From contig JALPQD010000293.1 of NCBI GenBank assembly GCA_023101885.1, positions 1,841,861 through 1,905,860 of the forward strand: a stretch of DNA of 64,000 nucleotides. Reading direction: 5' to 3'. Origin of the DNA: Typhlomys cinereus. Its lineage: Eukaryota; Chordata; Mammalia; Rodentia; Platacanthomyidae. Shown piece after piece: positions 11,582 to 23,775 of this stretch. How positions within the stretch are numbered: the stretch's first letter is position 1; each line of letters starts with the position of its first letter. The notes under the pieces are model-generated. The model worked only from the letters and a program-made list of their open reading frames with translations, searched no databases and had not been told where the DNA came from. Both the position numbers and the translations under genes were made by a program.

Positions 11582-12954
11582 GATAGCTTTAGCTTGCTTG
11601 AACCTACATCTGTGCCTCAAGATTATGTCTATTGACCACATTTTGTTTCTCTAGTATGGGCTTCAATGTTCAAGTTGCTTCTGTAGCATTTTTGGGTTAA
11701 AAATTTGCCATTGCAAATATTTTATTGTAGAATGACAGGTTTTGTTCTTCAGAATCATTGATCTCACTTCTTATAGTATGTGATGAATTCAGTTGGACAT
11801 AACCTTTAACCTGTTTAATAACAAGAAAACACTGCCATCTCTGATTATATTCAATATGTGCATGCATAAGTGTGGCATATTTTAGACATCTTCAACACCT
11901 CTATAATTTAGTAACAAACTGAAATTTAGGTAACACTTATTTCAGATATGTTATACCACTGAAGTTTCATATTTTCATAACAGGGCTATGCTGGGATTAA
12001 AAGAGTCATTGAAAAGTGCAACACATTTTGACATCTCTCCAATCTTTCAATTAGTCCTTTAGTTTCCCAGAGTTTTCCAAACCACATATGTTTATGCTTA
12101 TATATAGAGAGATAGATAGATAGATATGATATAGATACGATTCTTTTGCTTTAGTTATCTTCTGTTTATATTTTTAGCTTTTATGTCACACACTCTGATT
12201 TGGATTCATTAACTCTACCTAATAAAGCTGGGTATTTTGTTGTTTAAGTTGAAGAGGGTGGGAATGTTCTCAAATAAGATCACAAATGGTCATTATTTAA
12301 TGATGCAATGAAAGTATTTATGAATAACAATTTCTTAAAGTTTTAGTGTGCTGTGGTTATTTCTTTGCTGTGAAATAGTTACTTATAATAAATTCATCTA
12401 GTTTTTCTTTCTTCACAGAATAATCATTAATCCACTTCCCAATGACATTGACAGAAAACTATTTTACATGAAGAAATTTAAACATAAAGACCATGCTTTT
12501 GAATATCATTTTTACTTAGAATTTTCTGAAAATCACATTCTATTGGGAACATTATTTTATTTCTCAGTATCATAGAAATTAATCTATTTCTACCTCAAAT
12601 TTTTAAAAACATAGAGTCAAGAATTTAAAATGTTTAATCTAAGGTGCCAATCAAAGGTCCTAATTTAATGTGGTATTAAAAATTAGGAAGCTTCACCACA
12701 TTCTTTCCTATCTCCTTGTTTGTCTTGAATTTAATGATAAGTCTTGAAGCTGAGAAAGAAGAAAATAATCAATTTATTGTAAAATATACGCATGGAGAAT
12801 TCACTCAGAGATTTTACATTCATCTTTGTATCTACATAAAAATATCAGTTTTAATGTATTATTTTCCATAATTTCATATGATTTAATATTTCCCATAAGG
12901 TCATTTTAACCTTAGAAAAGATAAAATTCTGACAACTAATATTTAATCTTTTCT
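11582..12954. other. No feature recognised
   Basis: AT-rich sequence with a short (GATA)n run near 12110-12127. No supported gene or repeat family. Confidence 0.5.
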
Positions 12955-13180
12955 TATTTATTTATTTTTGCTGACACGTCTGTGTCTATCAGAGGGTTCT
13001 ATTTGTGCCTGTGGAAACCCAAAGCTGGTTTAGAGAATCAACCTGGATTGCTTCTACCTCCTCTCTGTTTCTCTGCTCTGGAGTTTCTCAGGTTCCAACA
13101 TGGGATCTGAGATCTGAACTGAGAACCTTGTGCTTCTGAGACAGAGGCTTGGCCCCTGAACCAATCTCTCCAGCTTCCCT
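12955..13180 (-). repeat. tRNA-derived SINE, minus strand
   Basis: The right end reads 'cccctgaaccaatctctcca', the reverse complement of the SINE head 'tggagagattggttcagggg'. Upstream are reverse complements of the B-box region and of the 'gggaaa...cagagca' body. The tail is AT-rich and lacks the CA run. It lies directly next to the following SINE. Confidence 0.7.
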
Positions 13181-13222
13181 CCTATTTATTATTTGTTTTT
13201 TATTTCATGTTATTTATTTGTA

Positions 13223-13273
<51 letters not shown>

Positions 13274-13525
13274 GTCTGTCTGTCTGTATCACATGGTATG
13301 TGCCTGTGGAGGTCCAACGGTGATTTCAGGAATTACCATGTATTGAGCTACCTCCTCTTTGTTTTTCTCTGGATTTTCCCAGACTCTGCCTTTGAAGGTC
13401 AGAAATACAGGCTACTGCCATTTCCACTTGGTATTTTCGTGTGGGAACCGGGATCTGATCTCAGAATTTTCTGCTTGCCAGGCAGAGATTTGACCCCTGA
13501 ACCTTTTCTCCAACCCCAACATTTA
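13181..13525 (-). repeat. tRNA-derived SINE, minus strand, with (TG)n tail
   Basis: The right end 'cccctgaaccttttctccaa' is the reverse complement of the pol III head, and the body matches 'cccaggatgatttctgatgtcac'-type older copies. The tail reads (TG)n on the plus strand at about 13226-13271, then AT-rich sequence with reverse-complement AATAA motifs. It stands tail-to-head with the copy at 12955-13180. The CA tail produces spurious Cys/Val-rich frames. Confidence 0.75.
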
Positions 13526-14634
13526 ATCTTTACAAGTGGCATGATATCTGTGAATGAACTTGTATTTGAGATGCTGTGATGGCATTAACTAGAAGGTTTG
13601 AAAAGGACCACAATATTGTGACTCAGGAAATTAGATGAAATCAGACCTTCGTGTTGCTTCTGAAGGGCAGTATATAGTAGTGCTTGAGTGTTAATTCTGT
13701 TGTCTGAAAACAAAACCAAACAAAATTAAAAATCTCTTCAAATTCTTTCTCTAGCACTTGTTATTCCTGATCTAGAATTGTAAGATTACTTTTCCCATCC
13801 TTAAGAGATAATAACTACACAGTAGAGTTACACTTTTAAATAATTTCAACACTTTCACAACCTTATTACTGTTTACAGTTAAATGATACATGAATAATGC
13901 TTGGACATGCTCAACCCCTTTGCTATGCAGAGCTAAGGTTATTCATGGGCTGAGGCTTCCAGGTTTGTTAGAGAGACGTGAAAGTATCTGTCCAAGAACT
14001 CTTGGCGTATATATGGGCTTTTTTCTCTGAAGTACGACAGAGATTGTTGACCCTGAGTTTAGCTGAAAACTTGAGTAGACCTCCATAAATAACTCTTTAT
14101 CTCCATTTCAGTTATGTAAGTTATAATTACACATACATAATTACATGCAATTATATAATTATGTAACATTGTGCTGTAGATTAATTTCACTCCTTACATG
14201 CCCATGCTCTGGTGTCATTGGCTGCCACTTTCCACAGATTAAGTGTTCTAGGGAATCAAAACAGGTCACACTAAGGTGTCCTGCTCCATCTGGCCTCTGT
14301 GAAAGATTCTGTGTACTTAACTAATTAAATTGTGAATTGTAAGCCAATCTTATATTGTGTGTGCAGCCATTTCTCACTAGTCACATCTATCTAAAAATAA
14401 TGTACATTGTTATGTCCCAGTCCTCTGCTGATGTGATTAATATCATTGAGAATATTTCACATTGTCGTACTAACAATCACTTGATAGTTTTCTGGGATCA
14501 TAGTAGCCTCTGAAGAATTATCAGACATAGATGCTTGTGGATGTCTATCAATGTTGCCATGGAAATGCAGTCGAAACATATTATTGTTCTGTTTTTCAGA
14601 AAATGTGGTGCATAAAAGTTTATCCAAAACTCTT
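13526..14634. other. No feature recognised
   Basis: AT-rich sequence without a supported gene or repeat family. Confidence 0.5.
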
Positions 14635-17600
14635 AATGTTTGTCTTTTTTTTGACAGATATTTCAATTTTTTTTTCCTTTATAAGGATTTTTTATGTATT
14701 TGTTTTTTTATTTCCACTCATACAAACTTAACAGGTACACTGGTCCCTTCTCTCCCTCCACCCTCCCACCCCCCTGTGCCCTCTCCCCTTCCCCATCCTC
14801 CAGTGTCTCCCCCTCCCATCCCCGGAGCATCTTTTAATGAGCATGCCAAACTCTCCTCTGGGTTCTCCTCTCCGATGAGGTGCAAGGACCCAGTGGCATT
14901 TTCTAGAACTGTTTCCTGTGTTCCCCTTAAGCATAGGAACACTACTGTGGCTGTCAATTCCTTGCCGCCAAGGATCCTAGTGCCTTTAGCAAACGCTAGA
15001 CTTTGTGGAGTCAATAGTGTGTTGGACATTGCAAAGGGCATGCAAAGTCCAATGTGATTGCTTCGGCCCTAACTAGCATGGAGAATCTTGCATATCGTTA
15101 CTCCTCCCATCCTTGTGCTCTTACAATCTTACCACCCCCTCTTCCGCAAATTTCCCTGAGCTTCAGGATAGGGAGAGATTAGGATGGCCTAGTTCCAGGT
15201 GGTTGATATAGAGTCTCTGATGTTCTGGATTATGGTTTGTTGATTTATTTTTTTTGGTTTTGCTGCTCCTGTAATGCCCTTCACTCCATCCTGATGGGTA
15301 TTGGATATCACCCCCTGGCTAGAGATAAAAACCTGTTAAATTAGAGTCTTGTTATAAGAGTATATTCAAAGGTAGATGTAATAAAAGTAGGAAACTGTGG
15401 TGAGAGAGAGGTCAATCACCCATTTGCGAAATGGTTACTTTCTATCTGGCAGCCTATATGGCCTCCCCTTCTGGTAAGATCATAGCCCATCAGTTGTAAA
15501 TGATCAGGAAGGAAAGTCTGTGAACTTAACCAGATGTCTCATTACTTACTTGCAGTCCTTGATGGTGGCCTATTTTCTGTGCTGTAACATGGTCCCCTTT
15601 CTCCTGGTTACTGGTGTGTCCCTCCTTCCCCATCCCTCCTGTTCATAATCTTTGCAATTACTGTAGGTATTACAGAGATTTATCTTTGAGTGTCTCTAAG
15701 TGGGTTTGGTACTAGCAGGCACCTATTAGGGAGTACATACGGCGCTTAATTTTCTGGGTCTGGGATACTTCACTCAGTATAATTGTTTCTAATTTCATCC
15801 ACTTCCCAGCAAATTCCATTAATTCATCATTTTTAATGCTTGAGTAGTACTCCATTATATAGATGTACCACAGTTTCCTTATTCACTCATCAACTGTTGG
15901 ACATTTGGGTTGATTCCATGACTTTGCTACTGTAAACAGTGCTGCTATGAACATGGTCGTGCTTGTGCTATCGAGGTGAATTTTTACTGTATATGGGTTA
16001 TTTCCAAAAGTGCAATCGCAGGGTCATATGGCATTTCAATCTTTAATTTCTTTAAGAGTCTCCAGACGGCTCACCAGAGTGGCTGTATGAGCCTGCATTC
16101 CTACCAGCAATGTAGGAGAGTTCCCCTCTCTCCACATCCTCTCCAGCATATGTTGTTATTTGTATTGTGGATTTTTGCCATCCTGACCAGGGTGAGATGA
16201 TATCTCAGGGAAGTTTTGATTTGCTTTTCCCTGATGGCTAAGGATGTGGAACATTTTTTAAGATATTTGTTAGACATTTTAATTTTATCCCTGGTAAAGT
16301 TTCTTTTAAGTTCCAGGGCCCATTTTTTAATTGGGCCATTGGTTTCCTTGGTGTTTAGTTTTTAAGTTCTTTGTGCACTCTGGATAATAGAGCTCTATCA
16401 GATATGTGGTCAGTGAAGATTTTCTCCCATTCTGTGGGTTGCCTTTGAGCTCGTGTTACAACCTCTTTATCTGAACAGAAGCTCTTTAATTTCACAAGAT
16501 CCCAAATGTTTAGAGTTGGTAGCAGTGACTGTGCCATTGGATGTCTATTTAGGAACTGTTGGCTTAGCCCAATCATCTCGCGGAAGTTCCCTACTCTTTC
16601 ACCTATGGTTTTTATAGTCTCTGGCCTTATATCAAGGTACTTTATCCATTTGGAATTAAGTCTTGTACATGGTGACAAATACGGGTCCAGTTTTAATCTT
16701 CTGCATATGGAGATCCAGTTTTGCCAGCACCATTTGTTGAAGATACTCTTCTTTTTCCATTGGATTCTTTGGGCCCCTTTGTCAAAGACCAAATGGCTGT
16801 AATTTTGTGGGCTTATATCTGGGTCTTGAACCCTTATCCATTGATCTGTGTGTCTATTTTGGAGCCAGTACCAGGCTGTTTTTATAACTATGGATTTGTA
16901 GTATAGACTAAGGTTTGGTATGGTGATACCTTCAGCAGTGTTTTTGTTACTCAGGATTGTCTTTGCTATCCTGGTTCTTTTGTGCCTCCATATGAATTTT
17001 GAGGTTGTTTGGTCAACCGCTTTAAAGAATTGCTTTGGGATTTTAATTGGTATGGCATTGAATTTGTATATTGCCTTTGGTAGGATGGTCATTTTTACGA
17101 TGTTGATTCTGCAAATCCAGGAACATGGGAGGTCTTTCTACCTTCTGGTGTCTTCTGCTATTTCTTTCTTTAGGTTTTAAAGTTTTCATTGTAAAGGTCT
17201 TTTACCTCCTTGGTTAAGTTTATACCAAGGTATTTCATTTTTTTAGGGGCTATAGTAAATGGGATTGTTTCTCTCAGGGCTTTTTCACTTCTTTCATTCT
17301 GGGCATATAGGAAAACCACTGGTTTTTGTACATTTATTTTGTGTCCTGCTACCCTCCTGAACTTCTCAATTAGTTCCAGGAGCTTCCTGGTGGAGTTTTT
17401 GGGATCACTCAGGTATAAGATCATGTCATCTGCAAATAGGGATAGCTTGACTTCTTCCTTGCCGATTTGAATCCCTCTTATGTCCCTTTCTTGTCTTATG
17501 GCTTCAGCTAAGACTTCAAGTACAATATTGAATAGAAGTGGTGAGAGTGGACAGCCTTGCCTAGTTCCTGATCGAAATGGGAATGCTTCAAGTTTTTCCC

Positions 17601-17780
17601 TATTGAGTATAATCCTTGCTGTGGGCTTGTTGTATCCAGCTTTTATTATATTGATAAAGGTTCCTTCCATTCCTACTGTCTCTAGCGTTTTGATCATAAA
17701 AGGCTGATGGATCTTTTCAAAAGCTTTTTCTGCATCTATTGAGAGTATCATGTGGTCTTGGACTTTGGAATGTTTGTCTT
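14635..17780 (-). mobile_element. 5'-truncated L1 (3.1 kb)
   Basis: A 12-bp TSD (AATGTTTGTCTT) at 14635-14646 and 17769-17780 flanks a minus-strand L1 that keeps the last 2 kb of ORF2 and an A-type 3' UTR. The 5' end is cut inside the reverse transcriptase region, the usual result of incomplete target-primed reverse transcription. At the 3' side, about 50 bases lie between the L1's own A-run (14703-14709 on the T strand) and a terminal T8 run next to the TSD, a possible short 3' transduction. Confidence 0.9.
15712..17768 (-). pseudogene. L1 ORF2 C-terminal fragment (reverse transcriptase to Cys-rich end)
   Basis: The fragment encodes the reverse transcriptase from before the palm domain to the C-terminal region. 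The FADD catalytic motif is present in the frame read at 17170-17751, and the motif '[14 protein letters not shown]' lies upstream of it. The reading continues in another frame at 16355-17092 (thumb region, [19 protein letters not shown] and '[21 protein letters not shown]'). Further frame changes follow toward the Cys-rich end near 16080-16200. The natural stop sits at 15714-15712. It lacks the endonuclease domain and cannot encode a working protein. Confidence 0.9.
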
Positions 17781-18539
17781 ATAATCAACACTTGTCTTAC
17801 TTTCATCTTAGAATCAGTTGTAATTATAAATTTATTTAAGTTATCATGTTTCTATATCACAATGTAACAAGCAGACAATAGTTCTGAACTACATGGGCAG
17901 ATAAAACAATTGGCACAAACAATGTGAAGCAGAGGCAAATGACCAAGTTAGAAAGGATGAAAGAACTCCTGGGATTCCAATGGACACACTCTTTTAAAAA
18001 TCATACCCAAACTGTTAGACTGGTTATAAAATGTACAAGGTCTGCAAAAAGTGGTTCCAAATTTTGAAAAGTATCACCTTTTGGACACATAGGCAGCTAC
18101 TATGCATTTTTCAAATTATAAAGAGTTATAAAGGAAGATAATTTATAAAAGAGATAAATACTATTATCAATAATTCTGAGAACAACAAACATTTGCTCTA
18201 AAATTACAGTACAAATGCATGCTCACGCACAAATTTGTGTGTCTGCATGTTTGTTTGTGTAGACTATAAAGAAAGGTGAACTTCAGTTAACAAAACTTAT
18301 AAAAACAGCTTTAATCTCTCTACCCTCTTCTCTGCTTTAGCTTTCCTAAGCACTTTAGTCCAAGCTAGAATGAAGTTGCCAAAGCTACAATGGACTTTGA
18401 AACTATCATTACATATAAGGTTTGAATCTTGACCTTAAACCAGCAGCTTCAAAATAGTTATTAACATCCCCAAAATGTCATTTTCTTTATCCTTCTGTTG
18501 GGATAAAAATATATGAATGTATATTTTATATCATTAAGT
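17781..18539. other. No feature recognised
   Basis: AT-rich sequence downstream of the L1 insertion, with no supported gene or repeat family. Confidence 0.5.
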
Positions 18540-18881
18540 AGAAAATACATGGAAAGGCCTGGAGAGGTGACTCAGGGGTTAAGCCTCTGCCTTGCAGGCG
18601 TGAAGGTCCTGAGTTCCGATCCTAGACTCCATGTATAGACGCAGGGCGGAAGCGGGGGCAGCCTGCTTTTGTGGTCCTGGTAGGGCGGAGCCTGTGAATC
18701 CCGGGGCAGAGTAAACAAGGAGGAGGTGGAGGCGTTCCATGATGGTTCCTAAATTCGTCCATGGTTCTACACACACACACATACATACACACATGCGCAC
18801 ACACATATATGAACAATTGAATAAATAATAAATAATTAAAAAAGTATTTGAGTATTAAAAAAAAAGAAAATACATGGAAAG
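18540..18881 (+). mobile_element. Young tRNA-derived SINE with 17-bp target duplication
   Basis: Flanking copies of AGAAAATACATGGAAAG at 18540-18556 and 18865-18881 are identical. The body opens 'gcctggagaggtgactcag', has a B box 'gagttccgatcc', a GC-rich middle ('gggcggagcctgtgaatccc'), a CA-rich tail, AATAAATAATAAATAATT and a final A-run. It belongs to the same GC-rich subtype as the copies at 32224 and 50682. Perfect TSD and retained CpGs point to recent insertion by L1 machinery. Confidence 0.92.
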
Positions 18882-18992
18882 ATCATGGGAGAAAGTTTGG
18901 GATCTAAGAATAGCTTAATAACTGGTGGTTATTATTGGTATAGTTATTAGTACTGAAAATGTCAATCTCCTTGACACGTTACTCGCTGCTTG

Positions 18993-19095
18993 CTTGCCTG
19001 CTTTATTCGCTTGTTGATTTGGGCCCTGGGAACTGACCCAGCGGCTTGTACATGCTAAACACACAATCTGTCACTAAGCTGCAATCCTGTCCCTA
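18993..19095 (-). repeat. ID-like SINE fragment
   Basis: Read on the minus strand: GGGACAGGATTGCAGCTTAG, then a tRNA-Ala-like stretch ending near 'ctgggtcagttcccagggcc'. This resembles the rodent ID head. Diverged; boundaries approximate. Confidence 0.4.
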
Positions 19096-20221
19096 TTCAC
19101 GAATGTTTCTTTCACATTCTTTCCTCGTTTCCAAAGATATGTAAATAGATAGGGTCACAGAAATCAGTGTATCTGTTTTAGCTGAGTAATGACAAATGCT
19201 TTGAAGATTAACAATATCGCAGTATCAATATCATACAGATGATTCTATCTCTTGTCCAAATATTAAGAAAACTCAGTCACTTTCTAAGTCACCAATTGTC
19301 TGTTTATTCATTTGTTTTGTGACAATAAGAGCGAAGCCCAGTGCCTCCTGCAGGACAAGCATTTGCTCCATCACTGAGGATGTATTTGCATCCTCAGCAC
19401 TTTGATTTGCTTTTGATGGAGGCAAAGCCAGATTCCAGACTATCTCATGCTTGACTGTCATGACCCACCATATACTTAAGATGATTGTCATGTGATTGAT
19501 CATGTACAATCGTATGAACTGAAAGACATTTATTTTATTTTGGTAAAGATCCTAACTGAAGTTGCAATGATTGTTCTTTACAAATGTATTTGTCAGGAAG
19601 ATGTCAAAACTCACAGCCTTGATTATGTTTCCTTTTCAGTTGTAGAAGATCATAAGTCTCAGATCTTCTCTGACTGCCTCAGAAACAGTGAGGCAGGTGA
19701 TCCTCTTTCAGACATTTTCCCCTGACTTCTTCACTCACTGCATTCTGGATATTGGTCTTACTGGGAAAGCGGGAAACATATCTGCTGCCTAGTTTTATTT
19801 TCCAAGAAAAGTAGAAATTTTTTCAGCCCCTTTCAGGTAACATTAATTTTCTCTCTCTGTCTTTTTTTTAACATTTAAATAACTAATTCTGCATATTTCA
19901 AATATTTCATGCAGTTAAATCATCTACTTTTTCACATGGTTGCTCAGGAATTCTAAGAGATGAGTACTACAATTTTCTCACATTGTGTAAATTAATATGG
20001 AATTGTTCTAATTTGGAATATTTATAGGCATATGTGTGTGTCAGTATGTGAAATGTGGAAAATTAGATCTGAAACTTAACCAAAATAAGAATTGCTATAT
20101 TGTACATTTCTAATTCCTCCAGATGTCATTTCACAGTTTCTGGGAAAGATAGCTATATTATCTAAATTAATGTATTTATTTGTACACATTTTATATATTA
20201 ATCATTTATGTTCACTTACAT
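19096..20221. other. Mostly unassigned; possible second ID remnant
   Basis: A short segment around 19325-19385 ('gcccagtgcctcctgcagga', 'ccatcactgagg') again looks like the reverse complement of an ID-like head, too weak to call. The rest shows no supported feature. Confidence 0.35.
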
Positions 20222-20302
20222 TTTCGGTCCTGGGGATTGCCTTTAGGGTTTTCTTCATGCCAGTTATATGCTCTGCCAATGAACTTTAATGTCAGTCCCA
20301 CT
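20222..20302 (-). repeat. ID-like SINE fragment
   Basis: The plus strand reads 'cggtcctggggattgccttt' and ends 'tctgccaatgaactttaatg', matching the reverse complement of an ID SINE (tRNA-Ala-derived). No tail or TSD seen. Confidence 0.45.
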
Positions 20303-20362
20303 ATTCAAGGGTTTTGGGCGTCTCTCTTGGTCATTATCCATTTTTGAAAGTTCTCTGTTGGG

Positions 20363-20632
20363 AGGATGCTGGAGAGAGAGCTCAGGGGTTAAGCCTTTAT
20401 CTTTCAAGCAAAAGGAACTGAGTTCAGATTCTGGATCTCCCACAAAAACGCTAGGAAGAAATGGCCAAGGCCTGCATTTCCTCACTGGATGGCAATGCCT
20501 GGGAAATCTAAGAGCAAACACGAGATAGAACAACCCAGGATGATTTCTGATGTCACCCTTGGGCCTCCACAGACATACCAGCACCTTCTAATACTCTCAC
20601 TCATATAGCCACACACATACACACATGCAAAA
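20363..20632 (+). repeat. tRNA-derived SINE (older subtype)
   Basis: The head 'tgctggagagagagctcagg' and 'ggaactgagttcagattctg' give A- and B-box equivalents; the body contains 'tgcctgggaaatctaagagc' and 'cccaggatgatttctgatgt', and the tail is CA-rich without a long A-run. It is diverged from the GC-rich young subtype. Confidence 0.75.
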
Positions 20633-20857
20633 ATGTTCTCTAAATGTATCACTTCCAACCATGGTGACCCATGAAGTTGTTCTGAGGCTGAGCAATATGA
20701 AAAAGGCAGCAAGGAAAGAAAAACACATGGAAAGAAGGAAATTGTGAGAAAAGTGGGGCTGAAACAGGTGGAAAAGCCCAGCATCTGCACAGAGGGAGAG
20801 ACAGTGAAACAACACCTTTCCAAGTCCTTCCAGATTTCATTTATACACAGGGTGTAA

Positions 20858-21241
20858 TAGTTACTCTTAACTGTTGCTGTGAGAGAGCATTCAAAGCCAA
20901 GCAATTTAAGGGAGAAAGGGAGATTTATGGTTCCAGATTATGTTTCCAGAGGGAGAAAGTCTTTCATGGCAGATGCACCATCACTGGTGGCTGAAGCTGG
21001 AGACAGTCTAAGTCATTGCAAACATCCTGGAGATCCAAGAAGCAAAGAGTCTTTCTTCAAGTCTTCTGTTCTATGGTTCCTTTTATCTGGTTGCTATGGG
21101 AAGGTTCCAATCAGATATAGTGCTGTCTTTGTATTATAAATGTATTGATCTGTATTATCTCTTCTGGTACTCTGACAGCTGATCTTAGCTAATGCCAGAC
21201 GTGGTCAAGTTGACAGCCAGGATTAGCTCTCTCACAGGGGA
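20858..21241 (-). mobile_element. MaLR-like LTR, about 380 bp
   Basis: The right end, read on the minus strand, gives CTGTGAGAGAGCTAATCCTG followed by the GTCAACTTGAC motif and 'attagctaagatcagctg'. The same order appears at 63912-64000 on the plus strand, so both are copies of one LTR family. The left end reads 'tagttactcttaactgttgc', typical of the other end of such rodent repeats. Classification between MaLR and a DNA transposon-like rodent repeat is not certain. Confidence 0.5.
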
Positions 21242-21992
21242 TAACCAGGGGAATAGTATGAAAATCTGGGTATGGGAACTCTTTTTTTGCTGGAAAGAGA
21301 AGAGATACAGGAATGTTCTACTTTCCAGTGTGTACTTGGGTGACCAGTGTGTGAACTAGAGAATTAACATTGCTGATATCACCCATAGAGGAATAATCTA
21401 TACAGGAGGCAATCACCAGTATAAATAGAACCCATAAGATATCAAGCAATGGCCTTATTTCTTAAAAGCTCTAGAAAATATCAGTGAGTTAGACTAGCAT
21501 TTCTGCACTTCCATTTTCCATGAAATGCTCCTGATTTTAACTTCCCCCAGCCTTCCATGCTTTCTGTCAAAGAATGAGAATTTTTCATTAGAACCCAGTT
21601 TTGTACAAACCAGAATTAACACAAGTTCCCCCACCCCACTAGTTGTGCTGTGTTGTTTTCTTGATTTATAAAAAGGAATCAGTGGTAGTATTCCATAAAA
21701 TTTGTTTAAACCAAGTAATTGATTTATATCATTAAACACAATTTCTAGAATGCAGTATATACTCAACAAACACTAACGAATACATCTGTTCTTTAATTCT
21801 AAATAAAGATAATCTTATCAGTGTGTCCTCCATAATGTTATATTTCAAAAAATTTCACTAATGTTATAATTTTACTTATATTTGCCATAAAAGTAATTCT
21901 GTAAATAATATTAGTTTCCATGGTAAATATGTTTAAATATGTGTTAGTAGCTTAAAAATTAAGTTCCATGTTAGATATTTAATTATATTTTG
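21242..21992. other. No feature recognised
   Basis: AT-rich, no supported gene or repeat family. Confidence 0.5.
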
Positions 21993-22322
21993 GTGTGTGT
22001 GTATGTATGTGCTAATGTGAATGTGTGTATGTGTATGTATTTGTGTGTATGCCTGTATATACTTGTATATATATATATATATATATAATGTGAGGGCATG
22101 GGTGTGGGTGGATGAACACATGGATGCCAGAGATCAACCTCTTTGCTTACGGATGTGATTAAAGTAGTCCCAGAGTTCTGCCTGATTCTGTCTCCCTAGT
22201 GCTGGTATTTCAATTACCATCCATAGTGCAAACCATATTTTTACATGGGCTACGGGAATTGAACTCAGATAATCATTCATGACTGGCAAACACTTTACCA
22301 AATGAGTTATCGCCCTAACTCT
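21993..22322 (-). repeat. Old tRNA-derived SINE (B3-like), minus strand
   Basis: The right end reads like the reverse complement of a B3 head ('accaaatgagttatcgccct') with a B-box equivalent 'gaattgaactcag'. The left end has TG-rich sequence and a (TA)n run at 22064-22086. Strongly diverged. Confidence 0.55.
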
Positions 22323-22829
22323 AATTATAAATTCAATGTCATAAAAATGTTAAACATTTAGGAAGCTTTGAGCTTCCAAAATACTTTAAATTCTGGCAAG
22401 GAAAATAAAACTTATATACAAAAGAGATAACAAAGGAAAGTACGAGTATAAGAATATAGATTTTGTGCCTTACTTTCCAATGGATTCATATTGACCAGTT
22501 AAGTACTTAACATTTTGTATTCTAAAGTAACTTACTGGATAAACTATTTTGATTATTAATCAGTGGATCATGGCAATGTCTTTTGGCTTATATGTTTAGA
22601 GAAAGGGATCTTTATTTTCAAGACTAAAGTCTGAGAAAATTTTAATTATGCAACTAATTGTCAAATTAGTTTAAGATTCATCAATTCGAAACTATCACTC
22701 CAGATAAATTTTAATCTTGGTATAAATTCAGATTAGAAAACAATATACAAGTATTATACACTAACTCTCAAGTATTGGTTACCTAAGCTAAATTTTGCCT
22801 CATCTGTGTTGATAAGAAAATTTCAATTA

Positions 22830-23040
22830 ATTTTCATTCTTTGACACTTTCATACATGAATAGAATGAATTATATATTTTCACCACTCAATGTCCATCTC
22901 TCTTCTTTTCCTACATTATATGTTCTCCTTTCCAGTCATTTTCCTTCCTATTTTAATGTCTTTTTCATGTGTGGCCCATTGGGTTTCATCTCAGATGTTT
23001 GTACTGGCAAGTGCCTGAACATGTTCTAGAGCACGGGTGA
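22830..23040 (-). repeat. Decayed L1 3' end (old subfamily)
   Basis: It contains 'cattctttgacactttcata' followed by a pyrimidine-rich stretch, closely matching the segment at 58050-58240. I read both as the reverse complement of an old L1 3' UTR end. Confidence 0.45.
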
Positions 23041-23655
23041 TCCATCAATGGACAAATAAAGTAAAATAAAAGTAAAAATAAAAATTATAATTACATAAAA
23101 ATATAATTAAGAAAAAGTGTTAAATGGCAAGAATACATTGAGAGTAGGCTGGATATAAACTGTCTTTACCTCTGAATACATTTGTGATCCTTCTGAAAGA
23201 GTCTCCCTAGGTTTGAGATTAGTTTGTTTTTCAGGACTGCAAGTTAGTTGTGCAAGTTACTCCAATGTGAATTTGCATAATATTTTCTGACGATAAATTA
23301 AAATGTTGGTATCATTAGTTTTTTTGGCAGGAATACCACAAAGAAATAATTTCTTCCTCATTGTTTTAACAGCAGGCACCTGAGGCTGAACTACTCTGAA
23401 GTAAGTCATTTTAACTTTATTAATATTTTCACTGATTTTAGGATCTGCATATAATTATTAACTTTACTTCTGTATTGATAAAATAATTTTTAAAGGTTTG
23501 TTTAAGTTATATGCAGAATTGTGGATTTTGTTCATTGTTACTAGTATGATTTAGTTAAACATGTAAATGGATCTGTCATGGCCTTTTAATATATCTTCTT
23601 GACTTCTTAGTTCCATGACAAAGTGTTTACCTAGTATGTACAATGCTAAGTTCCA
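23041..23655. other. No feature recognised
   Basis: AT-rich, no supported gene or repeat family. Confidence 0.5.
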
Positions 23656-23657
23656 TA

Positions 23658-23659
23658 AC

Positions 23660-23702
<43 letters not shown>

Positions 23703-23775
23703 CACAATATATTCCTAGGTCATCATGGTTGAAAACAGGCACCTAAACCCCTGAGCTCTCTTGCTGGCACCAAGA
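23658..23775 (-). repeat. (AC)n microsatellite and SINE head fragment
   Basis: A pure (AC)n run spans about 23661-23700. To its right 'acccctgagctctcttgctg' looks like the reverse complement of a SINE head, suggesting an internally deleted SINE or one joined to its tail. The microsatellite itself is certain; the SINE part is weak. Confidence 0.5.
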
